Shown here: positions 33,476 through 45,310 of the stretch, in pieces
Layout of the letters: each line of letters starts with the position of its first letter
Numbering within the stretch: position 1 is the first letter of the stretch
Notes under the pieces: generated by a model
The model's input: only the letters and a program-made list of their open reading frames with translations
Told to the model about the DNA's origin: nothing
The model's database searches: none
Source: Opitutus sp. GAS368
GTDB taxonomy: Bacteria; Verrucomicrobiota; Verrucomicrobiia; Opitutales; Opitutaceae
DNA length: 48,533 nt
Reading direction: 5' to 3'
NCBI GenBank assembly: GCA_945874455.1
Contig: CAMCHO010000009.1
Span: forward strand, 1 to 48,533
Program-made: the position numbers and the translations under genes

Positions 33476-34377
33476 CGAACTTCATTCTTATCGCGGTATG
33501 CATGCTGGCAGGGATGTTGTTACGGAGATTCGGCACCCTCCCAGCGGATGCACACAAGGGCGTCAATGCGTGGCTCATCTACCTCGCAATGCCCGCAATT
33601 TCATTCAAACACCTCCCCTACGTGGTGTGGAGCCCGGAGCTCTTGGTTCCCATCCTCGTCCCGCTGCTCGTGTTCGTCGCAGGATTGGCGTACGTAAAAC
33701 TGTACGCGAAAATTAATTCCATCGCCCCGGCGACGACCGGCGGTCTGATCCTCATGGCTGGCCTCGGCAACACCGGCTTCGTCGGGCTCCCCCTCGTGTC
33801 CGCTTACTTTGGAGAACTCAACATGGGGACCGCGGTCATCTGCGATCAAGTGACGGTCCTCTTGGTCTCCACGCTCGGTGCTGCGATCGCGATCAAAGCG
33901 TCAGGTGCGAAAACGGTGGAGCTATCGGATATCCTGAAAAAAGTTCTCCGCTTCCCCCCTCTGATCGGCTGCCTGCTGGCGCTCACCGTGCCTCGATGGG
34001 TGGACATTTCGCCCGCGGCGCCCTTGTTCCAAGCGGTGGCAGCAACGACGGCACCTCTAGCCCTATTTTCCATCGGCCTGCAGCTGAGGCTGGAGGGGTG
34101 GACGCAGCAGGCCGGGGTCGTCGGCTCGGTTTTAGCGTACAAACTGGTCCTTGCGCCCGCGATCGTCCTTGCGGCGCTCATGTTTTTTCAGGTGAAAGGA
34201 GCCACCGCCGAGATTAGTCTCTTTCAAATGGGCATGCCGTCGCTCCTCTCTGCGGCGGTGGTGGCCAGCGAGTACAACCTTAATCCCCCCCTCATGAATA
34301 GGATTGCGGGCATCGGGATTGTGGCGGGCCTAGGCACTTCGTACCTGTGGTTTTTGGCTACCAAGCTGCTGGCTTAG
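33472..34377 (+). CDS. AEC-family (auxin efflux carrier-like) transporter
   Basis: A 301-aa permease with about ten hydrophobic segments in two halves, starting at GTG 33472. Landmarks are GMLLRRFGTLPADAHKGVNAWLIYLAMPA, GGLILMAGLGNTGFVGLPLVSAYFG, APLALFSIGLQLRLEG, YKLVLAPAIV and FQMGMPSLLSAAVVASEYNL. Bacterial AEC proteins such as MdcF and MleP move malonate, malate or other organic acids. It follows the lar operon on the same strand after a stretch of transposase remnants. Moving lactate or another 2-hydroxyacid would fit that context, as inference only. Confidence 0.88.
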   Translation: MTNFILIAVCMLAGMLLRRFGTLPADAHKGVNAWLIYLAMPAISFKHLPYVVWSPELLVPILVPLLVFVAGLAYVKLYAKINSIAPATTGGLILMAGLGNTGFVGLPLVSAYFGELNMGTAVICDQVTVLLVSTLGAAIAIKASGAKTVELSDILKKVLRFPPLIGCLLALTVPRWVDISPAAPLFQAVAATTAPLALFSIGLQLRLEGWTQQAGVVGSVLAYKLVLAPAIVLAALMFFQVKGATAEISLFQMGMPSLLSAAVVASEYNLNPPLMNRIAGIGIVAGLGTSYLWFLATKLLA

Positions 34378-34651
34378 TCGTTCGTCGCGTAAATTAAGAA
34401 GGACATTTCTCAAGGGAGCCCCTGAGCCTCCTCACGCTTGCGCCCTTTCAAGGGCTTGGCGGCAGATTATCGGCAGGGTGAACTGCGTAACTTGCGTGAG
34501 CTGCGGCTCCCAGAACGGCGAAACACGCGTGAGCCGATTTTGCGGCGGATGGGCTCCCTGCTGGCGAGGGAAACCGGGACCAAGTCTTAATTCTTTCATT
34601 CAGTTGCGCCTCCAAATCCACGGCTGGACGCGCGCCCGCCGCACCCACGCC

Positions 34652-35509
34652 TCAGTCAAACACCACGGTCTTGTTGCCGTAGACGAGCACGCGCCCTTCA
34701 AGGTGCCACCGCACCGCCTGCGCGAGCACGGTTTTCTCTAAATCGCGCCCTTTGCGCACGAGATCTTCGACCCCGTGGCGGTGCGTCACCTGCGCGACGT
34801 CCTGGTGGATAATCGGCCCTTCGTCCAAATCACGCGTCGCGTAGTGCGCCGTCGCGCCGATGAGCTTCACACCGCGCGCATGCGCCTGATGGTAGGGCTT
34901 GCCACCCGCAAACGCCGGGAGAAACGAGTGGTGAATATTGATCACCGGCCGGCCGATTTTTTCCAACAAGTCCGCCGACAACACTTGCATGTAACGCGCG
35001 AGCACGACGAGGTCGGCGCCGACTTCGTTGAGCAGCGCGAGCTGCCGCGCCTCCGCCTGTGGCTTCGTGTCGGCCGTCACAGGGATAGCGTGGAACGGCA
35101 CCCCGTAGCCGCGCGCCGCCTCGGCGAGATCGGTGTGATTGCCGACGATCGCCACGATGTCCCCGGAAAAATCACCCGCCTTCCACCGTAAAATCAGATC
35201 GTGAAAACAGTGGTCCGCCTTCGAAACAAACACCGCAATGCGCGCGCGGCGGCTCGAGAGGATCACCTTGACCTGCATCCCCAGCGACGCCGCGAACGCC
35301 AGAAAATCCGCGGCCTCCCGCTCCGCGACTCCCGCCGCTCCCGTCGGCACCCACTCAATGCGCTGGAAGAAAATCCCCGCCTCCCTGTCGCGATGTTGGT
35401 CGGCGTGGAGGATATTGCCGCCTCGTGCAAAAATCCATCCCGAGACCCGCGCGACGAGGCCGGGCTGGTCGGGACCGTGCAACAGAGCGATGAGCGTAGG
35501 TGTTTCCAT
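34652..35509 (-). CDS. purU: formyltetrahydrofolate deformylase
   Basis: A 285-aa enzyme that hydrolyses 10-formyl-THF to formate and THF, balancing one-carbon units. An N-terminal ACT domain (TLIALLHGPDQPGLVARVSGWIF, residues about 5-85) is followed by a formyltransferase fold with FVSKADHCFHDLI, VVLARYMQVLS, the catalytic NIHHSFLPAF and ATAHYATRDLDEGPII (catalytic Asp). ATG 35509 matches the family start; the 12 in-frame residues upstream do not. It lies 75 bp downstream of the quinone reductase gene on the same strand. Confidence 0.95.
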   Translation of the reverse strand: METPTLIALLHGPDQPGLVARVSGWIFARGGNILHADQHRDREAGIFFQRIEWVPTGAAGVAEREAADFLAFAASLGMQVKVILSSRRARIAVFVSKADHCFHDLILRWKAGDFSGDIVAIVGNHTDLAEAARGYGVPFHAIPVTADTKPQAEARQLALLNEVGADLVVLARYMQVLSADLLEKIGRPVINIHHSFLPAFAGGKPYHQAHARGVKLIGATAHYATRDLDEGPIIHQDVAQVTHRHGVEDLVRKGRDLEKTVLAQAVRWHLEGRVLVYGNKTVVFD

Positions 35510-35584
35510 GGCGGTCGGAAAACCCAACGGGAAACCCGCCAACATCCAAGCTCCAACCGCGTCCTCCTCCCCGTCAGGCCGTCC

Positions 35585-36553
35585 TCAGGGAACGAGCAGT
35601 ACTTTCCCCGTCGTCTGCCGGCCTTCGAGCGCGCGATGCGCCTCCGCCGCCTGCGCGAGCGGATAGGTCGCGCCGATGCGCACCTTGAGCGCCCCCGACT
35701 CCACCCAGCCGAACAACTCCCCGGTGCGCGCCTGCAGCTCCGCCGTCGTGAGCGTGTAGTGCGCGAGCGTCGGCCGCGTGAAAAATAACGAACCCTTCTG
35801 CGCCAACACGAGCGGTGCAAACGGAGCCACCGGCCCGCTCGAGTTGCCATACGAGACAAACATCCCGCGCGGCCGCAGACTCGCCAGCGTCCCGTCAAAC
35901 GTGTCTTTGCCGATCGCATCGTAGGCGACGTCAACACCGCGCCCAGCGGTAAACGCCCTCACCGCCTCGACAAAATTTTCCCGCGTGTAGATGCACACCG
36001 CATCCGCCCCGGCCTCGCGTGCGAGCACCGCCTTCTCCTCCGTGCCGACAGTCGCGAGCACCCGCGCCCCGCGCAGCTTCGCGATCTGCGTGAGCAGCAA
36101 ACCGACCCCGCCCGCACCCGCATGCACGAGCGCCGTATCACCGGTCTGCAACGGAAACGTCGCACCCGCCAAATAGTGTGCCGTCATCCCCTGCAACATC
36201 AGCGCGCCCGCCGTCAGCGTGGTGATCCCGGCGGGCAATTTCACCGTATGGGCCGCCGGCGCGAGCGCCTCGCCCGCGTAAGCGCCCACCACCCGCGCGC
36301 TCGCCACGCGGTCGCCAACAGAGAACTCCGCCACCCCTGCGCCCACCGCCGTCACGATGCCGGCGGCTTCCAGACCGAGCGTGTGCGGCAACGGCACCGC
36401 ATAGAGTCCGCTGCGCTGGTAGGTATCGATAAAGTTCACCCCGGCCGCTTCGACGCGCAGCCGCACCTCCCCCGCCCCGGGCGCGGGCACGGCGACAGTG
36501 TCCACGCGCAGGGTGTCCACGCCACCGGTTTCATGGATACGGATCGCGAGCAT
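35585..36553 (-). CDS. NADPH:quinone oxidoreductase (zeta-crystallin type)
   Basis: A 322-aa member of the medium-chain dehydrogenase family without zinc ligands. Landmarks are VEAAGVNFIDTYQRSGLY, PHTLGLEAAGIVTAVG, LMLQGMTAHYL, the NADPH site VHAGAGGVGLLLTQIAKLRGA and DVAYDAIGKDTFDGTLASL. Length and motifs fit QorA, a one- or two-electron quinone reductase active in the cytosol. It is 18 bp downstream of carB on the same strand and 75 bp upstream of purU, so the three may share a transcript, although the link is probably not functional. Confidence 0.93.
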   Translation of the reverse strand: MLAIRIHETGGVDTLRVDTVAVPAPGAGEVRLRVEAAGVNFIDTYQRSGLYAVPLPHTLGLEAAGIVTAVGAGVAEFSVGDRVASARVVGAYAGEALAPAAHTVKLPAGITTLTAGALMLQGMTAHYLAGATFPLQTGDTALVHAGAGGVGLLLTQIAKLRGARVLATVGTEEKAVLAREAGADAVCIYTRENFVEAVRAFTAGRGVDVAYDAIGKDTFDGTLASLRPRGMFVSYGNSSGPVAPFAPLVLAQKGSLFFTRPTLAHYTLTTAELQARTGELFGWVESGALKVRIGATYPLAQAAEAHRALEGRQTTGKVLLVP

Positions 36554-36571
36554 GGCGCAGGGCGGGAGAAC

Positions 36572-39838
<3,267 letters not shown>

Positions 39839-40029
39839 GAGCGTAGATTTGGACGAGGGTTGAGAGCGCCGAAACGCGCGGCAAGCGGGAAAGCGGGCCG
39901 GCGGGAAATCGTCCCCACATCCCCGGGTGCCTCTCGTCATAGGTACCACGGCTCCGCCCGAGCGGCAGCATCCCAGCCACCGTGCGTGGATAGCGGGAAT
40001 GCTCCCCGCAGATCGAACGTGTTCACTCG

Positions 40030-40716
40030 GTAACGCACCCAGCCTTTTTCACCGCGCACAACTACGACTTCTCCGCCGAGTATTACACCGATTCAGGCGG
40101 CTCGTTCACCGCCGGCGTCTTCCGCAAGGACATCAAAAATTTCTTCGCCACCGTGAACAAAATCGCCACCGCCACCGATCTCGAATCCATCGGCTTCGAC
40201 GACGATTACCTCGGCTGGCAACTCACCACCACCGCCAATGTCGGCAACGCCCACATCAACGGCGCCGAGTTTAGCGCCCGCCAATCCCTCAAGAACGTCG
40301 GCGGCTGGGCCCGCTACTTTTCGGTCTTCGCCAACGGCACCAAACTGAAACTCGACAGCACCGTGCCCGGCTCCTTCACGCGCTTCCTCCCCCTCACGTT
40401 GAACGGGGGCGTCACCTACTCCCGGCGCCCCTTCTCCGTCTCGCTGAACTGGAACGTCCGCGGCGAGCAGAACCAAGGTGTCTCCACCACCCAGGGTGCC
40501 AACGCCAGCCTCTACTTCAATCCTGCCGTCGTGATGGATATGAACGCCAGCTACCAAATGACCTCGCGCCTCGCGCTCTTCCTGACCGGCACCAACGTGT
40601 TCAACCGCTGGCGCACCTACGCCCGCTACGCCGACGCGACGCCCGACTACGCGCGCCGCAGCCAGACGAATTCCTACGGCTCCATCTGGTCCCTCGGCCT
40701 GCGCGGCACGTTCTGA
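40030..40716 (+). pseudogene. C-terminal fragment of a TonB-dependent receptor
   Basis: The plus-strand frame reads TAHNYDFSAEYY, GSFTAGVFRKDIKNFFATVNK, AEFSARQSLKN, PGSFTRFLPLTLNGGVTYSRRPFSVSLNWN, ALFLTGTNVFNRWRTYARY and ends SIWSLGLRGTF with a terminal phenylalanine. These are the last beta strands of an outer-membrane TonB-dependent receptor barrel, about 220 residues of the usual 700-1000. The frame is closed by TAG at 39991, and only 190 bp separate it from the divergent carB, so the signal peptide, plug and most of the barrel are gone. It is a truncation scar, not a gene. Confidence 0.85.
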
Positions 40717-40882
40717 TGCGTCGAAGGGTGCGGCCCGAGCTCCGGGCGAGCCGCACCTGCGCGCGTGGCGTGACGCCCCGACGCTCCTTCCGCCCGCGCC
40801 CCCGCGAATTCAGGCTTGATAACCTCGCCCCCGCGGCACCCGCTAGAGCGTTCGGTCCTCCCCGCCGTTGTCCTCCCCACCG

Positions 40883-42118
40883 ATGTCCAGCCCACTGCCC
40901 TCCCCCACGAGTCACCCCGCGCCTGCCTCTGCTCCCACGCCCGCCCCCGGCGCCCGCCTCGTCTGCCTCGATGCCTATCGCGGCTTTATTATGGTGTGCC
41001 TCGCCTTCGGCGGCTTCGGTCTCGCCGCCACTGCGGACCTCCACCTCAAGGTGGCCCCCGACTCCGCGTTCTGGCAGGCTGTTTATGCCCAATGGGAGCA
41101 CGGCGCCTGGGTCGGTTGCAGGTTCTGGGACCTCATCATGCCCGCTTTCACCTTTATGGTCGGCCTGGCGATGGCCTACTCCTACGTACGCCGTCAACGC
41201 GAAGGCCACACCACGGCGCAGATGTTTCGCCACGCCTGCGTGCGCGCCCTCCTCCTCATCGCGCTCGCCGTCTTCCTCACCACTGGCACCGGCAAAGAAA
41301 CGCAGTGGATCTTCACCAACGTCCTCGCGCAAATCGGCCTCGGCTACCCGCTCCTCTTCCTGTGCTGGAATCGCGGATACCGCGTGCAGGCCCTCGCTGC
41401 CGCCGCCGCCCTCGGCCTCACTTGGCTCGCCTTTGTCCTCCACGGCGGCAGCACCGCACCCGGTGCCGGCGTCACCGCCGCGTGGTCTGCCCAACACGAG
41501 GCGCACCTCGCCGCCGCGTGGCACAAAAATGCCAACGTCTTCCACGCCTTCGACGTCTGGTTCCTCAACCTCTTCCCGCGCGCGTCGCCCTTCGTCTTCA
41601 ACGTCGGCGGCTACCAAACGCTCAACTTCATCCCCAACCTCGCCACCATGATCTTCGGCCTCATGGCCGGTGAATGGCTGCGCGGCGCCGGCGAGCCCGC
41701 CCGCAAACTCCGCGGCCTCCTCCTCACCGGGATCGCCGGCCTCGTCGCTGGCTACGGCCTGGACGCCCTCGGACTTATCCCCGCCGTCAAACGCATCTGG
41801 ACGCCGTCCTTCGGCCTGCTCTCCACCGGCTGGTGCCTGCTCATGCTCGCCGCATTTTACGGGATGACCGAGCTCCGCGGCTGGACGCGCTGGACGCAAT
41901 TCTTCGTCATCGCCGGCGCCAACTCCATCGCGCTCTACTGCCTCAGCCAGCTGCTCAAGCCTTGGACCGCCGCCCTCTGGCGCTCGCACCTCGGACAAAA
42001 TGTCTTTTTCCTCGCCGGACCGCTCTGGGAGCCCTCCCTCCGCGGCCTCGCCGTCGGCCTCACCTTCTGGCTCGTCTGCTGGTGGCTGTGGCGCCGCAAA
42101 ATTTTCCTCCGCCTCTGA
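40883..42118 (+). CDS. DUF5009 / heparan-alpha-glucosaminide N-acetyltransferase-like membrane protein
   Basis: A 411-aa polytopic membrane protein of the HGSNAT/NagX acyltransferase superfamily. The signature VCLDAYRGFIMVCLAFGG is followed by QWEHGAWVGCRFWDLIMPAFTFMVG, in which H73 matches the active-site histidine region of human HGSNAT (HASWNGLTVADLVFP). GYQTLNFIPNLATMIFGLMAG and FFVIAGANSIALYCLSQL continue the pattern. About ten hydrophobic segments. In lysosomes HGSNAT acetylates terminal glucosamine of heparan after sulfamidase has removed the N-sulfate. A sulfamidase-like gene lies 3.2 kb away at 45311. Start ATG 40883 is chosen over TTG 40868. It is first of four same-strand genes. 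Confidence 0.85.
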   Translation: MSSPLPSPTSHPAPASAPTPAPGARLVCLDAYRGFIMVCLAFGGFGLAATADLHLKVAPDSAFWQAVYAQWEHGAWVGCRFWDLIMPAFTFMVGLAMAYSYVRRQREGHTTAQMFRHACVRALLLIALAVFLTTGTGKETQWIFTNVLAQIGLGYPLLFLCWNRGYRVQALAAAAALGLTWLAFVLHGGSTAPGAGVTAAWSAQHEAHLAAAWHKNANVFHAFDVWFLNLFPRASPFVFNVGGYQTLNFIPNLATMIFGLMAGEWLRGAGEPARKLRGLLLTGIAGLVAGYGLDALGLIPAVKRIWTPSFGLLSTGWCLLMLAAFYGMTELRGWTRWTQFFVIAGANSIALYCLSQLLKPWTAALWRSHLGQNVFFLAGPLWEPSLRGLAVGLTFWLVCWWLWRRKIFLRL

Positions 42119-42125
42119 CCACGCC

Positions 42126-43004
42126 ATGCGCCCACTCACACTCATCACCGCGCTCGCCTTGCTCACCGCGCCCGCCGCTCTCCCCGCCGCCGAACGCGCG
42201 CCTTTGGCCACCGCCCTCACCTTCCACGCATCCTTCGATACCACCGCTGACGCCGATTTCGCGCGCGGCGAACGCCGCGTCTTCACTGCCGTCGACAGCG
42301 GCAAACGCTCCACGGCCACACCCGGACTCCCCTCCGCAGAATTCGCCCGCCTCGTCCCCGCCGCCGGTCGCCACGGCGGCGCCCTCGAGTTTCGCGGCCA
42401 GACCAAACAACAGGTTTTCTATCGCGGCCCCGAAAATCTCGGCTACCGCGCCGGCCCTTGGGCCGGCAGCGTTTCCCTCTGGCTAAAACTCGACCCCGAC
42501 CTCGACCTCACCCCCGGCTACTGCGATCCCTTCCAGTTCGTCGGTCAAAAATGGTCCGAAGGCGCCCTCTTCGTCGAGTTCACCAAAGACCACCAGCCGC
42601 GCCATTTTCGCTACGGCATTTTTCCCGTCACGAAATTCTGGAATCCCGCCAACAAGAAACTCGAGGAGATGACCGACGCCGAACGTCCGATGGTTTTTGT
42701 CCGCCGCCCCGTTTTCTCCCGCGACCGCTGGACCCACGTCCTCATCACTTTCGCCAATCTCAACTCCGGTCTACCCGACGCCCGCGGCACCCTCTACCTC
42801 GCTGGCGAGCACGTCGGCACGGCCGACGGCTGGAACCACACGTTCAACTGGGACTCCGCCCAAAGCGCCCTCACCCTCGGCCTCAACTACACCGGCTTCA
42901 TCGACGACCTCGCCGTCTTCAACCGCGAACTCACCGCCACCGAGGCCCGCACCGTTTTCGCTTTGCCCCGCGGCATCGCCGACCTTCACTCCACATCCCC
43001 ATGA
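42126..43004 (+). CDS. exported LamG/concanavalin-like protein
   Basis: A 292-aa protein with a signal peptide (LTLITALALLTAPAALPAA). The mature part is one LamG-like jelly-roll: ALTFHASFDTTADADFARG, GGALEFRGQTKQQVFYRG, WAGSVSLWLKLDPDLDL, DRWTHVLITFANLNSG, LYLAGEHVGT and the closing LNYTGFIDDLAVFNRELTATEARTVF. Such proteins bind carbohydrate or act as accessory modules in glycan use. It follows the acyltransferase gene by 7 bp and overlaps the DUF1080 gene by ATGA, so it is part of a tight operon. Confidence 0.88.
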   Translation: MRPLTLITALALLTAPAALPAAERAPLATALTFHASFDTTADADFARGERRVFTAVDSGKRSTATPGLPSAEFARLVPAAGRHGGALEFRGQTKQQVFYRGPENLGYRAGPWAGSVSLWLKLDPDLDLTPGYCDPFQFVGQKWSEGALFVEFTKDHQPRHFRYGIFPVTKFWNPANKKLEEMTDAERPMVFVRRPVFSRDRWTHVLITFANLNSGLPDARGTLYLAGEHVGTADGWNHTFNWDSAQSALTLGLNYTGFIDDLAVFNRELTATEARTVFALPRGIADLHSTSP

Positions 43005-43753
43005 AACTCCCCCGTCTCCTCGCCCTGCTCACCGCCGCGCTCGCCCTCACGGCGTTCTCCGGCACGACCACCGCGGCCACGCCCGCACTTCCCGCGGGCT
43101 GGATCTCGCTCTTCAACGGCCGCGACCTCACCGGGTGGAAAACGCCCATCGGCGACAACGGCCACTGGAAAGTCCTCAACGGCGTCATCGACTACGACGC
43201 CCGCTCCGAAGCGCCCGGCGACAAAAATCTCTGGTCCGAAAAATCCTACCGCGACTTCACCCTCCGCCTCGACTGGCGCATCAAAGAGACCACGGGCCTC
43301 TACCCCATCCCCACCGTCCTCGCCGACGGCACCCACAAAAAAGGCCCCGACGGCAAAGACCTCGTCACGCCCACGCCCAACGCCGACTCCGGCATTTACC
43401 TGCGCGGTACCAGCAAGGCCCAGCTCAACATCTGGTGCTGGCCCATCGGCTCCGGCGAAGTGTACGGCTACCGCATGGACACCAAAATGCCGCCCTCCGT
43501 CCGCGCCGGCGTCACCCCGAAAGTCCGCGCCGACAAACCCGTCGGCGAATGGAACACCTTTGAAATCACCCTCCGCGGCGAACGTCTCACCGTCATCCTC
43601 AACGGAAAAACCGTGATCGAAAACGCGGAGCTCCCAGGTCTCCCCGCGACCGGCCCGCTCGCCTTCCAACACCACGGCAGCTGGAAAGACGGTAAATACA
43701 GCCCCGCCTCCAGCCTCGTCCAATTCCGCAACGTCTCCATCAAAGAGCTGTGA
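43001..43753 (+). CDS. exported DUF1080 (3-keto-disaccharide hydrolase domain) protein
   Basis: A 250-aa protein with a signal peptide (LPRLLALLTAALALTAFSG) and one DUF1080 domain: WISLFNGRDLTGWKTP, HWKVLNGVIDYDA, LWSEKSYRDFTLRLDWRI, the NADSGIYLRGTSKAQLNIWCW core, GEWNTFEITLRGERLTVILNG and GPLAFQHHG. Domains of this type hydrolyse 3-keto-glycosides made by Gfo/Idh/MocA-type oxidoreductases, or simply bind sugars. ATG 43001 overlaps the LamG stop. A hairpin at 43767 separates it from the permease. The neighbouring NHS-family permease is a usual partner in Verrucomicrobiota. Confidence 0.92.
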   Translation: MKLPRLLALLTAALALTAFSGTTTAATPALPAGWISLFNGRDLTGWKTPIGDNGHWKVLNGVIDYDARSEAPGDKNLWSEKSYRDFTLRLDWRIKETTGLYPIPTVLADGTHKKGPDGKDLVTPTPNADSGIYLRGTSKAQLNIWCWPIGSGEVYGYRMDTKMPPSVRAGVTPKVRADKPVGEWNTFEITLRGERLTVILNGKTVIENAELPGLPATGPLAFQHHGSWKDGKYSPASSLVQFRNVSIKEL

Positions 43754-43766
43754 GGGTTTGACCAAC

Positions 43767-43784
43767 GGGCGGCTGTAGCCGCCC
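43767..43784. repeat. REP-like hairpin between DUF1080 and permease genes
   Basis: A perfect 8-bp stem, GGGCGGCT with AGCCGCCC, and a 2-nt loop GT, 14 bp after the DUF1080 stop. Its stem length matches the hairpins at 12178, 19651 and 19699. There is no following T run, so it is more likely a repeat or mRNA-stability element than a terminator. Confidence 0.6.
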
Positions 43785-43822
43785 TCAGCCCCCCTCGCTC
43801 CCCGCTCGCTTTCCTTTCCCCA

Positions 43823-45064
43823 ATGAATCCCACCCCCACCCAATCCACCCTCAAGCTCCAGCTCAGCGTCTTCATGTTCCTCCAGTATTTCATCTGGGGC
43901 GCATGGTATGTGAGCATGGGCACGTATCTCTTCAGCACGCTGAAATTCGACGGTGGCCAAATCGGCCTCGCGTACGGCGCGTTCGCCATCGGCGCCATGA
44001 TCTCGCCCTTCCTCGTCGGCCTGATCGCGGATCGCTTCTTCGCGTCGGAGAAATTACTCGCCGTGCTGGGCATTCTCGGCGGCGTCGTCCTGTGCCTGCT
44101 CCCGCGGTGCACGACGTTCGCGTCGTTCTACCCGATGCTGATTCTCTACTGCGCGCTCTATGTGCCGACCCTCGCACTGGGGAACTCGCTTTCGCTCACC
44201 CACCTCGCCAACGCCAAGGTGGATTTCCCGCGCGTGAAGATGCTCTCCGCCGTCGGCTGGATCGCCGGACTCTTCGGCCTGCAGCTGATCGCCAGCGCCG
44301 AGTCGCCCACGCAGTTCTACATCGCGGGCGGCGCCTCAATCGTGTTCGGCCTCTACTCGCTGGTCTTGCCGCACACGCCACCCAAGAAGACCGGTGCCAA
44401 CGTGAGCCTCGCCGAGATCCTCGGGCTCGACGCCCTCGCGCTGCTCAAGAAACCGTCGTTCGCGATCTTCATCGCGTGCATGTTTCTGATCTGCATCCCC
44501 CTCTATTTCTACTTTGTAAACCTCGGCGTGTATCTCACACAGCTGAAGTGGGAAGGCATGCTGGTGAAGACCTCGCTCGCGCAGGTGTCCGATGTCATTT
44601 GTTTTCTGCTCCTGCCGGTTTTCCTCAGCAAGTTTGGCTACAAGACCACCATCTTCATCGGGATCGCGTGCTGGGTGCTGCGCTATTTCGCGCTCGGCTT
44701 CAGTGCCGATGGTGGCGCGACCCAGACTGCGCTCATCTTCACGGCGATTTTGCTGCACGGTGCGTGCTACGATTTCCTCTTCATCGCCGGCCAGCTCTAT
44801 GTCGACGAAGCCGCCAACGAGCGCAGCCGCGGCGCGGCGCAGGGCTTCATCGCCTTCATCCTCTGGGGCGTCGGCGCCTTTGTCGGCACGCTCCTCGCCG
44901 GACAAGTCCTCGCGAAGCACGCGCTCGCCGCGCCAGTCAACGGCCTCGCGCACGACTGGAGGGCCATTTGGCTCACGCCCGCTTGGGGAGCCCTCGCGGT
45001 GCTCGTGATCTTTTTAATCTTCTTCCGCAACCCGTCGAAGCCCACCGCCTCGCCCTCGGCCTGA
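43823..45064 (+). CDS. MFS permease, nucleoside:H+ symporter (NHS) family
   Basis: A 413-aa permease with 12 hydrophobic segments. LQLSVFMFLQYFIWGAWYVSMGTYL at the start and FDGGQIGLAYGAFAIGAMISPFLVGLIADRFF are the NHS (NupG/XapB-like) signature; YDFLFIAGQLYVDEAANERSRGAAQGFIAF in the second half is also characteristic. In Verrucomicrobiota and Planctomycetota these proteins commonly sit beside DUF1080 and oxidoreductase genes and probably carry modified sugars rather than nucleosides. It is last of the plus-strand glycan genes and convergent with the sulfatase. Confidence 0.9.
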   Translation: MNPTPTQSTLKLQLSVFMFLQYFIWGAWYVSMGTYLFSTLKFDGGQIGLAYGAFAIGAMISPFLVGLIADRFFASEKLLAVLGILGGVVLCLLPRCTTFASFYPMLILYCALYVPTLALGNSLSLTHLANAKVDFPRVKMLSAVGWIAGLFGLQLIASAESPTQFYIAGGASIVFGLYSLVLPHTPPKKTGANVSLAEILGLDALALLKKPSFAIFIACMFLICIPLYFYFVNLGVYLTQLKWEGMLVKTSLAQVSDVICFLLLPVFLSKFGYKTTIFIGIACWVLRYFALGFSADGGATQTALIFTAILLHGACYDFLFIAGQLYVDEAANERSRGAAQGFIAFILWGVGAFVGTLLAGQVLAKHALAAPVNGLAHDWRAIWLTPAWGALAVLVIFLIFFRNPSKPTASPSA

Positions 45065-45310
45065 AATCGGCCCGCCGCCACCGGCTCTTCAATCCAGAAA
45101 GGCCGTTGCAACGGGGCGAGCGCGGAGCGCGCAGCGACGAAAAGCATCCGCCCGGCGCGACGGATATCAACCGCCACGCCGGTTAGCCCACGTACATGGC
45201 TTCCCGCCGGAGCGCGTCGCCCCACACGACTCCGTCTTGCGTGGCGCTTCCATCCCCAAAGATGCTCGCTGCGCCCCACCAGCCACCGACGGTGAACACC
45301 ATCGGTATGT

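Noticed and set aside
40601-42406. 601-codon minus-strand open frame
   Set aside because: It is antisense to the DUF5009 and LamG genes. The Glu/Gly/Ala-rich low-complexity translation shows no real domain.
45103-45114. 12-bp perfect palindrome CCGTTGCAACGG between convergent genes
   Set aside because: Too short and isolated to assign a role; expected by chance at this window size.
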